NCBI GenBank assembly: GCA_017542425.1
Contig: JAFXXH010000004.1
Coordinates: 62,001 to 126,000 of the forward strand
Origin: Oscillospiraceae bacterium
Lineage (GTDB): Bacteria > Bacillota > Clostridia > Oscillospirales > Oscillospiraceae
Direction: 5' to 3'
Length of the DNA: 64,000 nt
Both the position numbers and the translations under genes were made by a program. This document shows, piece after piece, positions 9,385-17,461 of the stretch (the first letter of the stretch is position 1; every line of letters starts with the position of its first letter). The notes beneath the pieces are model-generated. The model had not been told where the DNA came from and did not search any database. It was given only the letters and a program-made list of their open reading frames with translations.

Positions 9385-10362
9385 ATGATCGGGCATTTTG
9401 ATGTTGTGGCCCTGGGCGAGTTTTTGATCGACTTTACCGAGAACGGCCGCAGCGCGCAGGGCAATCCCCTGTTTGAAGCCAACCCCGGCGGCGCGCCCTG
9501 CAACGTGCTGGCCATGCTGAAAAAGCTGGGCCACGCTTGCGCCTTTGTGGGCAAGGTGGGCGACGACCTCTTTGGCCGGATGCTGCGGGACACGGCGCTG
9601 GAGGCGGGCATCTCCACGGAGGGCCTGCTGCTGGACCCGGAAGCCCACACCACGCTGGCCTTCGTGAAGACCCTGCCCAACGGAGACCGGGACTTTTCTT
9701 TCTACCGGGACCCGGGCGCGGACGCCCTGCTCCGGGCGGAGGAACTGCCCGAGGCGCTGATCGCCGGGGCCACCATTTTCCACTTCGGCAGCCTGTCCAT
9801 GACCCACGCCGGGGTCCGCCGGGCCACCCGCCGGGCCGTGGAGCTTGCAAAACAGGGCGGCGCGCTGATCTCCTTTGACCCCAACCTCCGGCCACCCCTC
9901 TGGAACAGCATGGAGGAGGCGAAAGAACAGATGCACTGGGGCCTTTCCCGGTGCGACATCCTCAAGATCGCGGACAACGAACTGCTGTTCCTCACCGGGG
10001 AGACCGACTTCGACCTTGGCGCTGCGCAGCTGCGGGAGGCGTATCCCAACATCCGCCTGCTGAACGTCACCGCCGGGCCGGACGGAAGCCGGGCTTACCA
10101 TGAAGACAAGACCGTGGTCGTCCCCGCCTTCCGCCTGGGCGGCACCATCGAGACCACCGGCGCGGGGGACACCTTCTGCGCCAGCGTACTCCACTATGTC
10201 CTTCAAAACGGCGTCTCCGGCCTGACGGAGGCGCAATTGACCGAGATGCTGCGCTTTGCCAACGCCGCGGCCTATCTGGTCACCACCAAGAAAGGCGCCA
10301 TTCGCTCCATGCCGGAGCCGGAGGCGATTGCCTCCGTTCTGGCGCAAACCACCAGTCGCTGA
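9385..10362 (+). CDS. Fructokinase, PfkB family
   Basis: This ribokinase-fold carbohydrate kinase most likely phosphorylates the fructose set free by the GH32 enzyme encoded three bases upstream. The N-terminus DVVALGEFLIDFTENG and the substrate region NPGGAPCNVLAMLKKLG match bacterial fructokinases. The second PfkB signature, ETTGAGDTFCASVL, contains the catalytic base Asp262. The motif ISFDPNLRPPLW is typical of the fructokinase subgroup. The length is 325 residues. It closes the enzyme block of this sugar cluster. Specificity for fructose is inferred from family motifs and neighbours. Confidence 0.9.
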   Translation: MIGHFDVVALGEFLIDFTENGRSAQGNPLFEANPGGAPCNVLAMLKKLGHACAFVGKVGDDLFGRMLRDTALEAGISTEGLLLDPEAHTTLAFVKTLPNGDRDFSFYRDPGADALLRAEELPEALIAGATIFHFGSLSMTHAGVRRATRRAVELAKQGGALISFDPNLRPPLWNSMEEAKEQMHWGLSRCDILKIADNELLFLTGETDFDLGAAQLREAYPNIRLLNVTAGPDGSRAYHEDKTVVVPAFRLGGTIETTGAGDTFCASVLHYVLQNGVSGLTEAQLTEMLRFANAAAYLVTTKKGAIRSMPEPEAIASVLAQTTSR

Positions 10363-10554
10363 TCCGGGCAACCGGCGCGAATATACCATGGCGGGACGGT
10401 CACTCCACTTCTTGGCCGCCCGTACATACAAAAAAGGAGGAGTATCCGTCAGCTCACGGTGCGGCAGTGTGGAGACCTGCCGTAATGGGGCGCGCCCGGC
10501 GCGGGCGGCTCCGAGGCGGTTTGGGAGGAGTCCCGACCGTCAGAGCAAGGAAGT
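10363..10554 (+). other. Untranslated leader before the sugar ATPase gene
   Basis: This 192-bp gap has no convincing gene. It contains a perfect AAAGGAGGAG ribosome-binding-like stretch at about 10433-10442 with no start codon at usable distance, and several GC-rich inverted stretches such as GGGCGCGCCCGGCGCG near 10490. It may be a structured leader or the scar of a lost small gene. The real ribosome-binding site for the next gene is AAGGAAG just before 10555. Confidence 0.4.
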
Positions 10555-11703
10555 ATGTCTGAAGTCATTCTGAAGGGAATCAAGAAGGTCTATGACGGCG
10601 GCGTCACCGCGGTCCACGATGTCAACATCGACATCAAGGACAAGGAGTTCATCGTTCTGGTCGGCCCCTCCGGCTGCGGAAAGTCCACCACTCTGCGCAT
10701 GGTCGCGGGCCTGGAGGACATCAGCGGCGGCGAGCTGTACATCGACGGCAAGCTGGTGAACGACGTGGCCCCCAAAGACCGCGACATCGCCATGGTGTTC
10801 CAGAGCTACGCTCTGTACCCCCACATGACCGTTCGGGACAACCTGGGCTTCTCCCTGAAGCTCAAGAAGGTGCCCAAGGAGGAGATCGACAAGAAGGTCA
10901 CCGAGGTCGCCGAGATCCTGGACATCACCCAGTACCTGGACCGCAAGCCCAAGGCCCTGTCCGGCGGCCAGCGCCAGCGCGTCGCCATCGGCCGCGCCAT
11001 GGTGCGCGATCCCAAGGTCTTCCTGATGGACGAGCCTCTGTCCAACCTGGACGCCAAGCTCCGCAACCAGATGCGCGCCGAGATCATCAAGCTGCGCCAG
11101 CGCATCAACACCACCTTCATGTACGTCACCCATGACCAGACCGAGGCCATGACCCTGGGCGACCGCATCGTTATCATGAAGGCAGGTTATGTCAACCAGA
11201 TCGGCAGCCCCCAGGAGGTCTTCAACAAGCCCGTGAACCTCTTTGTGGCCGGCTTCATCGGAATGCCCGTCATGAACTTCTTCGACAACTGCAAGCTGCT
11301 GCTGGAGAACGGCAAGTACTACGCCGAGATCCGTGGGGTCAAGTTCGAGCTGGACGCCTTCCAGCAGAAGGCCCTGAAGCAGAACGGCCAGCAGCCCTGC
11401 GACATCGTGGCCGGCATCCGTCCCCAGCACATCTCCGTCGGCGAAGGCCAGCTGGAGGGCAAGATCGAGGTCAGCGAGATGATGGGCAGCGAATACAACA
11501 TCCACGCCCGCTGCGGCGACGACGAGGTCGTCATGGTCATCCCCACCGTGGACCTGTTCACCGACGTGTCCATGGGCGCGGTGGTGAAGTTCAACACCAA
11601 GCCGGGCCTGATCCAGCTCTTCGACAAGGCCACGGGCAACAACCTGATCTGGTACGACAAGGCGTCCGCCGAGGCCAACGCGCCGGTTTGCAAGAGCTAT
11701 TGA
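10555..11703 (+). CDS. Sugar ABC transporter ATP-binding protein, MsmX/UgpC type
   Basis: This ATPase energises carbohydrate ABC importers of the MalF/MalG class. Walker A is GPSGCGKST, followed by the Q-loop (FQSYALYPHMTVRDN), the signature LSGGQRQR, Walker B (VFLMDEPLSNLD) and the H-loop His in YVTHDQTEAM. A C-terminal TOBE/MalK-like regulatory domain begins at about residue 235. The length is 382 residues. In Firmicutes one MsmX-type ATPase often serves several sugar importers, so it may power more than the transporter encoded here. It is separated from the fructokinase gene by a leader and followed by a strong terminator. Confidence 0.95.
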   Translation: MSEVILKGIKKVYDGGVTAVHDVNIDIKDKEFIVLVGPSGCGKSTTLRMVAGLEDISGGELYIDGKLVNDVAPKDRDIAMVFQSYALYPHMTVRDNLGFSLKLKKVPKEEIDKKVTEVAEILDITQYLDRKPKALSGGQRQRVAIGRAMVRDPKVFLMDEPLSNLDAKLRNQMRAEIIKLRQRINTTFMYVTHDQTEAMTLGDRIVIMKAGYVNQIGSPQEVFNKPVNLFVAGFIGMPVMNFFDNCKLLLENGKYYAEIRGVKFELDAFQQKALKQNGQQPCDIVAGIRPQHISVGEGQLEGKIEVSEMMGSEYNIHARCGDDEVVMVIPTVDLFTDVSMGAVVKFNTKPGLIQLFDKATGNNLIWYDKASAEANAPVCKSY

Positions 11704-11744
11704 GCAAGCGACCGGGTTCTGCGATAAGACACAGGTAAACATAG

Positions 11745-11780
11745 AACGCGCTGCGGTTTTCGGGCCGCAGCGCGTTTTTC
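11745..11780 (+). terminator. Rho-independent terminator after the sugar cluster
   Basis: A 12-bp perfect stem (11745-11756 with 11765-11776) with an eight-base loop is followed by a short T-run. It closes the sugar-utilisation cluster. Confidence 0.9.
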
Positions 11781-11889
11781 ATGCGGAGGCAAGAGCAATT
11801 GCCGGAAGCGCAAAACAGCGGGACTGAAAAAATGCCAATCCAGTCAAGCCCCAGCGCCCAGGGAATGGGTCTATTCTATTCCGTTTCTC

Positions 11890-11917
11890 TTGAAAACGGC
11901 TCCAAAAATGGTATAAT
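11890..11917 (+). promoter_or_regulatory. Sigma-A-type promoter for the MalY-type gene
   Basis: TTGAAA (11890-11895) and a perfect TATAAT (11912-11917) are separated by 16 bp. Transcription would begin about 120 bp upstream of the aminotransferase start. Confidence 0.7.
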
Positions 11918-12042
11918 TGCCTTACTTCCTCTGAGAATGGAAGCTGAGCCCAGGGCGCAGACCGTGCGCAAGGGCCGCATGAACGTTTTTTTGAGGAGAC
12001 GCAGCGAACAACAGACTGTTGCAAACAGGAGGGGAGCGCGCC

Positions 12043-13272
12043 ATGACCATGGATTTTGACGAAATCATAGACCGGCAGCACACAAACGCCGAGAACACCG
12101 ACGGGTTTCGGGGCTATCTGTTCCGGGACAGGCCGGGGCTGGAACTGCCCTGGCGGGACGAGGACCTGATCCGCATGTGGGTGGCGGACATGGAGTTCGG
12201 CGTGGCGCCGGTGATCCTGGACGCGATCCGCGCCCGCCTGGACCGCCGCATCCTGGGCTATACCGGCATCTACGACGACCGCTACTTTGACGCCTTTCGC
12301 GCCTGGTGTCGGCGGCATTACGACTGGGAGCTGCCCCGGGAGCAGATCTGCTTGTCCCCGGGGGTGGTCCCGGCCCTCTTTCTGCTGACGGGACTGATCT
12401 GTGAGCCGGAGGATGCGGTACTCATCAACACCCCGGCTTACTGCCAGTTCCGCCGGGCGGCGGAGTATGCAGAGCGGACGCTGCACTGTTCGCCCCTGAC
12501 CCGGAGCGAGACGGGGGAATTCGTCGTGGATTACGCGGACTTCGAGGCCCGCTGCGCCGACCCCCGCTGCAAGCTGGTGATTTGGTGCAACCCCCACAAC
12601 CCCACGGGCCGGGTCTGGCGGGAGAGCGAGCTGCGGCGCGTGGCGGAGATCGTGGAGCGGTACGGGCTTTGGGTCATCTCCGACGAGATTCACTGCGACC
12701 TGCTGCGGCAGGGGCAGCGGCATATCCCCCTGGGGAAGGTCATGCCGGACTACCCGAAGCTCATCACCTGCATGGCCCCCAGCAAAACCTTCAACCTGGC
12801 GGGCCTGGGCATGTCCAACGTCATCATCCGTGACGAAGCCCTGCGGAAGCGCTACGGAAGCCGGGACGGCATTTTCGGCTCCGTGAACCCCCTGTCCCTG
12901 GCGGGGGTGGAGGCGGCCTATGAGCAGGGGGAGGCCTGGCTGGAGGAACTGCGGGTCTACCTGGACGGCAATTTCCGTCTGCTGGCGGACTTCCTGGCCG
13001 CCGAGCTGCCGGAGGCGGAGATGTACCCCGCCCAGGCCACCTATCTGGCCTGGGTCCGGCTGGGCGACTGTCTGCCGGACGTGGAGGACCTGAGCTTCTT
13101 CTTCGCCGAAAAAGCCGGGGTCCTGCTGGAGGCCGGGGACGGGCTTTTTGTGGGCAACGCCAGAGGCTATGTCCGCCTGAACCTGGCCATGCCCCGCGCC
13201 CTGCTGCAACAGGGGCTGGAGCGGATCAGAAACGCGATCCGCGCCCACCGGGCGCAGACGCAAAACGCATGA
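12043..13272 (+). CDS. MalY/PatB-type pyridoxal-phosphate C-S lyase
   Basis: This fold-type I PLP enzyme of the MalY/PatB group usually acts as a cystathionine beta-lyase (cystathionine to homocysteine, pyruvate and ammonia) or a related cysteine-S-conjugate lyase. The opening FDEIIDRQHTNAENTDGF and LIRMWVADMEF are hallmarks of the group. PLP-binding residues include NPHNPTG, ISDEIHCDLL and the Schiff-base Lys248 in MAPSKTFNLAGLG. The ATG at 12043 is chosen because AGGAGGGG lies 8 bp upstream; an in-frame TTG at 12019 is poorly placed. It has 409 residues. It is monocistronic with its own promoter and ends at a dispersed hairpin element. Confidence 0.9.
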   Translation: MTMDFDEIIDRQHTNAENTDGFRGYLFRDRPGLELPWRDEDLIRMWVADMEFGVAPVILDAIRARLDRRILGYTGIYDDRYFDAFRAWCRRHYDWELPREQICLSPGVVPALFLLTGLICEPEDAVLINTPAYCQFRRAAEYAERTLHCSPLTRSETGEFVVDYADFEARCADPRCKLVIWCNPHNPTGRVWRESELRRVAEIVERYGLWVISDEIHCDLLRQGQRHIPLGKVMPDYPKLITCMAPSKTFNLAGLGMSNVIIRDEALRKRYGSRDGIFGSVNPLSLAGVEAAYEQGEAWLEELRVYLDGNFRLLADFLAAELPEAEMYPAQATYLAWVRLGDCLPDVEDLSFFFAEKAGVLLEAGDGLFVGNARGYVRLNLAMPRALLQQGLERIRNAIRAHRAQTQNA

Positions 13273-13293
13273 CAGAGCGGCTTTCACAAAGAG

Positions 13294-13377
13294 AAGGGGC
13301 AAGCCTTCCCGACAGGATGTGGTGGTATCCAAAGCAGGATCTCCACACCATGCCGGGAAAGGGCTTGCCCCTTCCGC
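13294..13377. repeat. Dispersed hairpin element, copy A
   Basis: This approximately 84-bp element has inverted ends (AAGGGGCAAGCCTTCCCG at 13294 and its near-complement at about 13354-13373). The right end, CACACCATGC-CGGGAA-GGGCTTGCCCCTTCCGC with small differences, recurs at 39.2 kb (copy B). It lies between two convergent genes and probably acts as a bidirectional terminator. Having two copies in 64 kb suggests a miniature palindromic family. Confidence 0.75.
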
Positions 13378-13417
13378 CGTGATGCGATTGCTTGTTTGAA
13401 AAGGCTGTCTATCCGCC

Positions 13418-15019
13418 TCAGCCCACGGGCTGCTTCTCCGACCCGGACAGCACGATGGCCGTATTGGTCTCCGCGTCGAAGTCCACCTGGAAGCCCAGGG
13501 CCTCGCCCAGGCTGCGGAGCCGGAAGAAGTTGTTGCCGCCCAGGTTGTACACCGGCAGGTCCGTGCGCGCTGCCTCGTCAATGCGGATGGTCTGGGGGCT
13601 TCTCACCGCCGTGGCGGAGCGGTCATCTCCCTGGACCAGCTCGCCGCCCACGGGGGTGTAGGCCGCGCCGGTGACCACCAGGACCGTGTTGGTCTCCGCG
13701 TCCCAGTCCACGGAGAACTGCGCCGGGGTGTCGGCCAAGAGCACGGCCAGATCCCGCAGCTTGAAGTAGTTGTAGCCGTCGATGTTGTACATCTCCACCG
13801 TCCGGGGTCTACCGTCCACGCTCAGGTTCTGTGGACTCAGCATCACCTGGGCCGGGGCCTCGGGCGCGGGGGCGGCGGAGAGGTTGGCTTTCAGCGCGGC
13901 CAGCTCCGCGTCGCTCAGGCCGATGCCGCTCAGATATTCCTCCGCCTCGGCGCTCAGGTCGGCGTTTTGCAGTTCCGGCACGTCGAAGGCCCGCTGGAGG
14001 CTCTTGACGATGTTGCTGTTGGCGATGGTCTCATAGCGGGGGTCCTCCGCCGTGACGCCGTAGTAATTATAATAGGTGACCATGTAGTCGGCCAGCACCT
14101 CGTCGTAGCCGGCGCCCATCAGGCACTCCAGTAGCGCGGCCACGAACCCGGCCCGGTCCTTGCCCTCGGTGCAGTGGACGGCGTAGACGCCGGGGTTGGC
14201 GGCGAAGTGGCGCAGGCCCTCGGCCAACTTGGTCTGGAAGTCCTCGGCGGTGAAGTCCACGCCCATGTTCAGGGCGATGTAGTTGGTACCGGCGTAGTAG
14301 CTGTCCGCGAAGCCCTCATAGGCCTGCAGGCTTTCCGCGTCGTCGGCCAGGTTCATCACCACCGTCACTCCGGCCTGGGCAAGGGCCGCGTCGGCGTAGG
14401 TGTTCCGGTTGTTTTCCGGGTTCACCGGGGAGGCCGTGCGGTACAGGACACCTTCGCCCATGCCGCTGGTGGTCACGGCGCGGAAGTTGGCAAACTGCGC
14501 GTCCGTCAGCTCGGGGTAGTCCTCCCGGACGTTGGTGTAGCGCAGCTGGTGCATGATGTACGCATCATAGTAGCCCCCGGCCTCTTTCAGCTCAATGGTG
14601 AAGCTGACCGGCCCGGTGACGCCCTCCTGGTAGGTCCAGAAGAAGCTCTTGTCCTCGTTGGTGGTCTTGGTGGCGATGCCGTAGGTGGTGGCAAAGTCAC
14701 CCATGTTGATGGCCAGCTGGGCGTTGGTGTCCGCGTCCCGGGCGAAGAGGGCGGGGGAGCCGGAGTCCACGTCGGAGTAGTTGTTGCAGAAGGGGATGTC
14801 CATGCTCTGGTCCAGGAAGCGGACGGTCAGCACGTCGCCGAAGGCGTAACCGGCCTCCGTGATCTCGTCGCAGCTCAGGGAGAGGACGACGTTGCCGTAC
14901 TTTTGGATATACTCCGCCTCGGCGGTGGCCGTCAGGGCCGCAGGGGCGTCCGCCAGGCCAGGCAGCGCCAGACTCAGCAGGAGCAACAGGGCAAGGAGCA
15001 GGGAAGTGACTTTTTTCAT
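13418..15019 (-). CDS. Secreted tyrosine phosphatase with C-terminal copper-amine-oxidase-N-like domains
   Basis: The protein has a clear signal peptide (MKKVTSLLLALLLLLSLALPGLADA), a phosphatase domain of the Y_phosphatase3 type, and two C-terminal segments resembling the copper amine oxidase N-terminal (stalk) domain. The phosphatase loop AVHCTEGKDRAGF gives the CX5R catalytic motif. The C-terminal segments contain the paired motifs YNYFKLRDLAVLL and NNFFRLRSLGEALGF. These stalk-like domains are common on exported Clostridia proteins and probably bind the envelope. The start is the ATG at 15019 with AAAGGCGG upstream, not the longer frame to 15169. It has 533 residues. The substrate (phosphoprotein, phosphoinositide or other) is unknown. 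Confidence 0.82.
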   Translation of the reverse strand: MKKVTSLLLALLLLLSLALPGLADAPAALTATAEAEYIQKYGNVVLSLSCDEITEAGYAFGDVLTVRFLDQSMDIPFCNNYSDVDSGSPALFARDADTNAQLAINMGDFATTYGIATKTTNEDKSFFWTYQEGVTGPVSFTIELKEAGGYYDAYIMHQLRYTNVREDYPELTDAQFANFRAVTTSGMGEGVLYRTASPVNPENNRNTYADAALAQAGVTVVMNLADDAESLQAYEGFADSYYAGTNYIALNMGVDFTAEDFQTKLAEGLRHFAANPGVYAVHCTEGKDRAGFVAALLECLMGAGYDEVLADYMVTYYNYYGVTAEDPRYETIANSNIVKSLQRAFDVPELQNADLSAEAEEYLSGIGLSDAELAALKANLSAAPAPEAPAQVMLSPQNLSVDGRPRTVEMYNIDGYNYFKLRDLAVLLADTPAQFSVDWDAETNTVLVVTGAAYTPVGGELVQGDDRSATAVRSPQTIRIDEAARTDLPVYNLGGNNFFRLRSLGEALGFQVDFDAETNTAIVLSGSEKQPVG

Positions 15020-15174
15020 GGTTTGTTCCGCCTTTCTTCTGTAGTTTGGGATGCAATTACCATAGCACAGCAAGCGGCGGAACGCAAGAGCGATTGCGTT
15101 CCGCCGCTTGGAGAGCCATACAATGCGTGTTGACAGGGCGCGCCGCGTCTTTGTGCCCTGCAAACGCATTCGCT

Positions 15175-15807
15175 TCAGACGCGCCCGAAAATACCCGCCT
15201 TTTTCAGCGCCGGGAGCAGCGCGGCGTAGAGCAGCGGAGCCACCAGCAGGGCGAAGACGGCGTTGATGAGGCTGGCCGGGAGTTTGCTGGCCATGACGAC
15301 CCAGGTGCCCTCCAGGGTGTTGCCGTAGAGCAGGAACTGATAGACGAAGTGCTTGAGCATATAGAGCGCCACATAGCCCAGCGCGCCCAGGGCGCTGCCG
15401 ATGACGATGCGGGGGGAGCGCTTCCAGAGGGCGGCGTACAGGCCACGGAAGCCCGCCGTCTCCCCGGCCTCCGCCAGCGGACTGTCCGCCCGGTGCGCCC
15501 CGGCGACCCAGGCGCAGATCGCCGCCATCAGAAATTTGCTGACCAGGGTGATCAGAGCCTCGTCAATGCCGTAACCGTTCAGCAGGTCATAAAGCCCGGA
15601 GCCGATCCCGGCGGCCAGACCGCCGCTGAGGGGCCCGAAGAGCAGACCGGAAAGCAGACAGGCCGCGTTGGCGAAGTGGACCTTGCTCCCCAGCAGGGGG
15701 AAGCGGAACAGGGTCAGGATGTAGACAATGGCCGCCATCATGGCGATGAAGACCATACGATAGGTGCCGAAGCGTGCGCTTCCGGCGCTTTGTGGTTCGC
15801 GCTGCAT
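15175..15807 (-). CDS. ECF transporter S component, candidate vitamin B6 importer
   Basis: This 210-residue membrane protein with about five to six hydrophobic segments resembles substrate-binding S components of energy-coupling-factor transporters. Typical features are MVFIAMMAAIVYILTLFRFP, the small-residue run LLSGLLFGPLSGGLAAGIGSGLYDL, and a basic C-terminus. It would capture a vitamin and dock on a shared EcfAAT module encoded elsewhere. The ribosome-binding site is GGAGG before the ATG at 15807. The gene is divergent from a MocR-type regulator, an arrangement known for pyridoxine-family transporters, so vitamin B6 is a reasonable but unproven ligand. Confidence 0.7.
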   Translation of the reverse strand: MQREPQSAGSARFGTYRMVFIAMMAAIVYILTLFRFPLLGSKVHFANAACLLSGLLFGPLSGGLAAGIGSGLYDLLNGYGIDEALITLVSKFLMAAICAWVAGAHRADSPLAEAGETAGFRGLYAALWKRSPRIVIGSALGALGYVALYMLKHFVYQFLLYGNTLEGTWVVMASKLPASLINAVFALLVAPLLYAALLPALKKAGIFGRV

Positions 15808-15820
15808 AAATCATACCTCC

Positions 15821-15881
15821 TTGACAGGGTTTTCAAAGCTTGCTATGATGATAGCCGGAAACTGACCCGGCGTAAATAGCC
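15821..15881 (+). promoter_or_regulatory. Promoter and putative MocR operator in the divergent region
   Basis: TTGACA (15821-15826) and TATGAT (15844-15849) with a 17-bp spacer form a strong promoter reading toward the MocR gene. Just downstream are two direct repeats of ATAGCC (15851-15856 and 15876-15881) at 25-bp spacing. MocR/GabR dimers bind spaced direct repeats, so these are the best candidate operator for control of both divergent genes. Confidence 0.55.
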
Positions 15882-15920
15882 AGTTTTTGAAAAAATCATG
15901 TGGTCAGTCAGGAGGCGGCC

Positions 15921-17327
15921 ATGCAGCAGATCACATTGGAGCTGGAGGGGAAAAGCCCCATGTATGAGCAGCTCTATACCTGGTTTTCTTCGGGCATCCG
16001 CAGCGGGCGCTTCCGGGCGCGGGAAAAGCTGCCCAGCAAGTGGGCCCTCTGCGCCCACCTGGGCGTCAGCCAGAGCACGGTGGAGACGGCCTACGCCCTG
16101 CTGGTCTCGGAGGGCTACGTCCACGCCCGCCCCCGGAGCGGCTACTTTGTCTCCGACTTCGTGCCGGACGCCGCGGCGGCAGCCCCGGCGGAGACGGGTC
16201 CGGCGGCCCGGCAGGTGGCCCCGCCCGTCCGGGATTTCGACTTTTCCACCTCCGGGGTGGACGTGAGCCTCTTTCCCTACAGCGCCTGGGCCAAGCTGAA
16301 CCGGGAGGTCATCTACGGCTCCCCGGAACTGTTGCAGCGGGGGGATCGGCAGGGGGACCCGGAACTGCGAGCGGCCCTGAGCGCCTTTCTGTCCGAGTAC
16401 CGGGGCGTCCGCTGCGCCCCGGAGCAGATCGTGGTGGGGGCGGGCATCGAGTACCTGTCCGGCCTGCTGGTGCAGCTCTTCCCGCCGGACACGGTTTTCG
16501 GCCTGGAGGACCCCGGCTACGCCGCCCTGGACAGCACCCTGCGCTCCATGGGCCGCGCCGTGCGCGATCTGCCCATGGACGCGGACGGCGTGACGCCGGA
16601 GACCCTGGAGCGGAGCGGGGTCTCCGTGGCCTATCTCACCCCCTCCCACCAGTTTCCCATGGGCCTCACCGTCCCGGCGGACCGGCGCAGCCGTCTGCTG
16701 CACTGGGCCGCCTCCGCCCCGGAACGTTATCTGATCGAGGACGACTACGACAGCGAGTTCCGCTACGGCGCAAGGCCCGTTCCCGCCATGCAGGGCATGG
16801 ACGGGGCGGGCCGGGTGATCTATGTGGGCACCTTCAGCCGCTCCCTGGCCCCCTCCATCCGGGTGGCCTGGCTGGTGCTGCCTGAGTCCCTGCTGCGGCG
16901 CTATCACGCGGTGGCGGCCCACTCCCTGTCCACGGTCTCCCGCTACGAACAGGCCGTGTTGGCCCGCTTGCTCCGCGAGGGGATCTACGCCCGCTATCTG
17001 CGGCGGCTGCTGAACCTCTACCGCAGCCGCCGGGCGCGGCTCCTGCCCGCTCTGGAGGCCATAGAGGGCGTGTCCGTCAGCGGCAGCGGGGGAGGGCTCC
17101 ACTTCCTGCTGCACCATGCCCGATACGACGAGGCGGAGCTGCTGGCCCGGGCGCGGGAACAGGGAATCATCCTCCGGGGCCTCAGCGCCTATTGCCGGGA
17201 CTGCGCCCCGCCCGGCGGCACGGTGGTCATGGGCTTCGGCGGCCTGCGGGACGAGCGCATCGAGGAAGCGCTCCGCCGTCTGCGGGCGGCATGGGGCTGT
17301 GGGTACTGTCATGAACGGAAGGATTAG
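15921..17327 (+). CDS. MocR/PdxR-family regulator lacking the PLP Schiff-base lysine
   Basis: This is a 468-residue fusion of an N-terminal GntR winged helix (residues 1-80, with LPSKWALCAHLGVSQSTVETAYALL) and a fold-type I aminotransferase-like domain, as in GabR and PdxR. The start is the ATG at 15921 with GGAGG 5 bp upstream; the in-frame GTG at 15900 is less likely. The effector-domain motifs LIEDDYDSEFRYG and GTFSRSLAPSIR are present, but the position that normally carries the Schiff-base lysine (GabR SKSL) is Arg307 here. The domain may still bind a B6 vitamer without forming an aldimine. It is divergent from the ECF S component, probably its target. Confidence 0.85.
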   Translation: MQQITLELEGKSPMYEQLYTWFSSGIRSGRFRAREKLPSKWALCAHLGVSQSTVETAYALLVSEGYVHARPRSGYFVSDFVPDAAAAAPAETGPAARQVAPPVRDFDFSTSGVDVSLFPYSAWAKLNREVIYGSPELLQRGDRQGDPELRAALSAFLSEYRGVRCAPEQIVVGAGIEYLSGLLVQLFPPDTVFGLEDPGYAALDSTLRSMGRAVRDLPMDADGVTPETLERSGVSVAYLTPSHQFPMGLTVPADRRSRLLHWAASAPERYLIEDDYDSEFRYGARPVPAMQGMDGAGRVIYVGTFSRSLAPSIRVAWLVLPESLLRRYHAVAAHSLSTVSRYEQAVLARLLREGIYARYLRRLLNLYRSRRARLLPALEAIEGVSVSGSGGGLHFLLHHARYDEAELLARAREQGIILRGLSAYCRDCAPPGGTVVMGFGGLRDERIEEALRRLRAAWGCGYCHERKD

Positions 17328-17337
17328 CGGTCACCTT

Positions 17338-17364
17338 GTAGGGCGCGCCGACCCCGGCGCGCCG
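17338..17364. repeat. 27-bp GC-rich palindromic repeat, copy 1
   Basis: GTAGGGCGCGCCGACCCCGG followed by CGCGCCG; the two GGCGCGCCG arms form an almost perfect palindrome. It is identical to copies at 40.8 and 42.0 kb and differs by one base from a copy at 49.9 kb. A degenerate GGCGCGCCGAGTCCGG half-copy follows at about 17390. It lies between convergent genes. Confidence 0.85.
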
Positions 17365-17461
17365 AACCTGACGGCAGCGTATCTGGCGCGCCGAGTCCGG
17401 CCATGGGCTGCCCTGCGAGCTTGCTGCATAAGATGATGATAGTAGGGCTGAGGGGAGCGCC

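Noticed and set aside
10433..10450. Very strong ribosome-binding-like sequence AAAGGAGGAG before a possible gene
   Set aside because: No ATG, GTG or TTG lies at functional spacing; the first GTG is over 20 bases away and its frame has no recognisable product.
15020..15169. N-terminal extension of the secreted phosphatase
   Set aside because: The signal peptide begins at the ATG at 15019, and the upstream frame has no ribosome-binding site.
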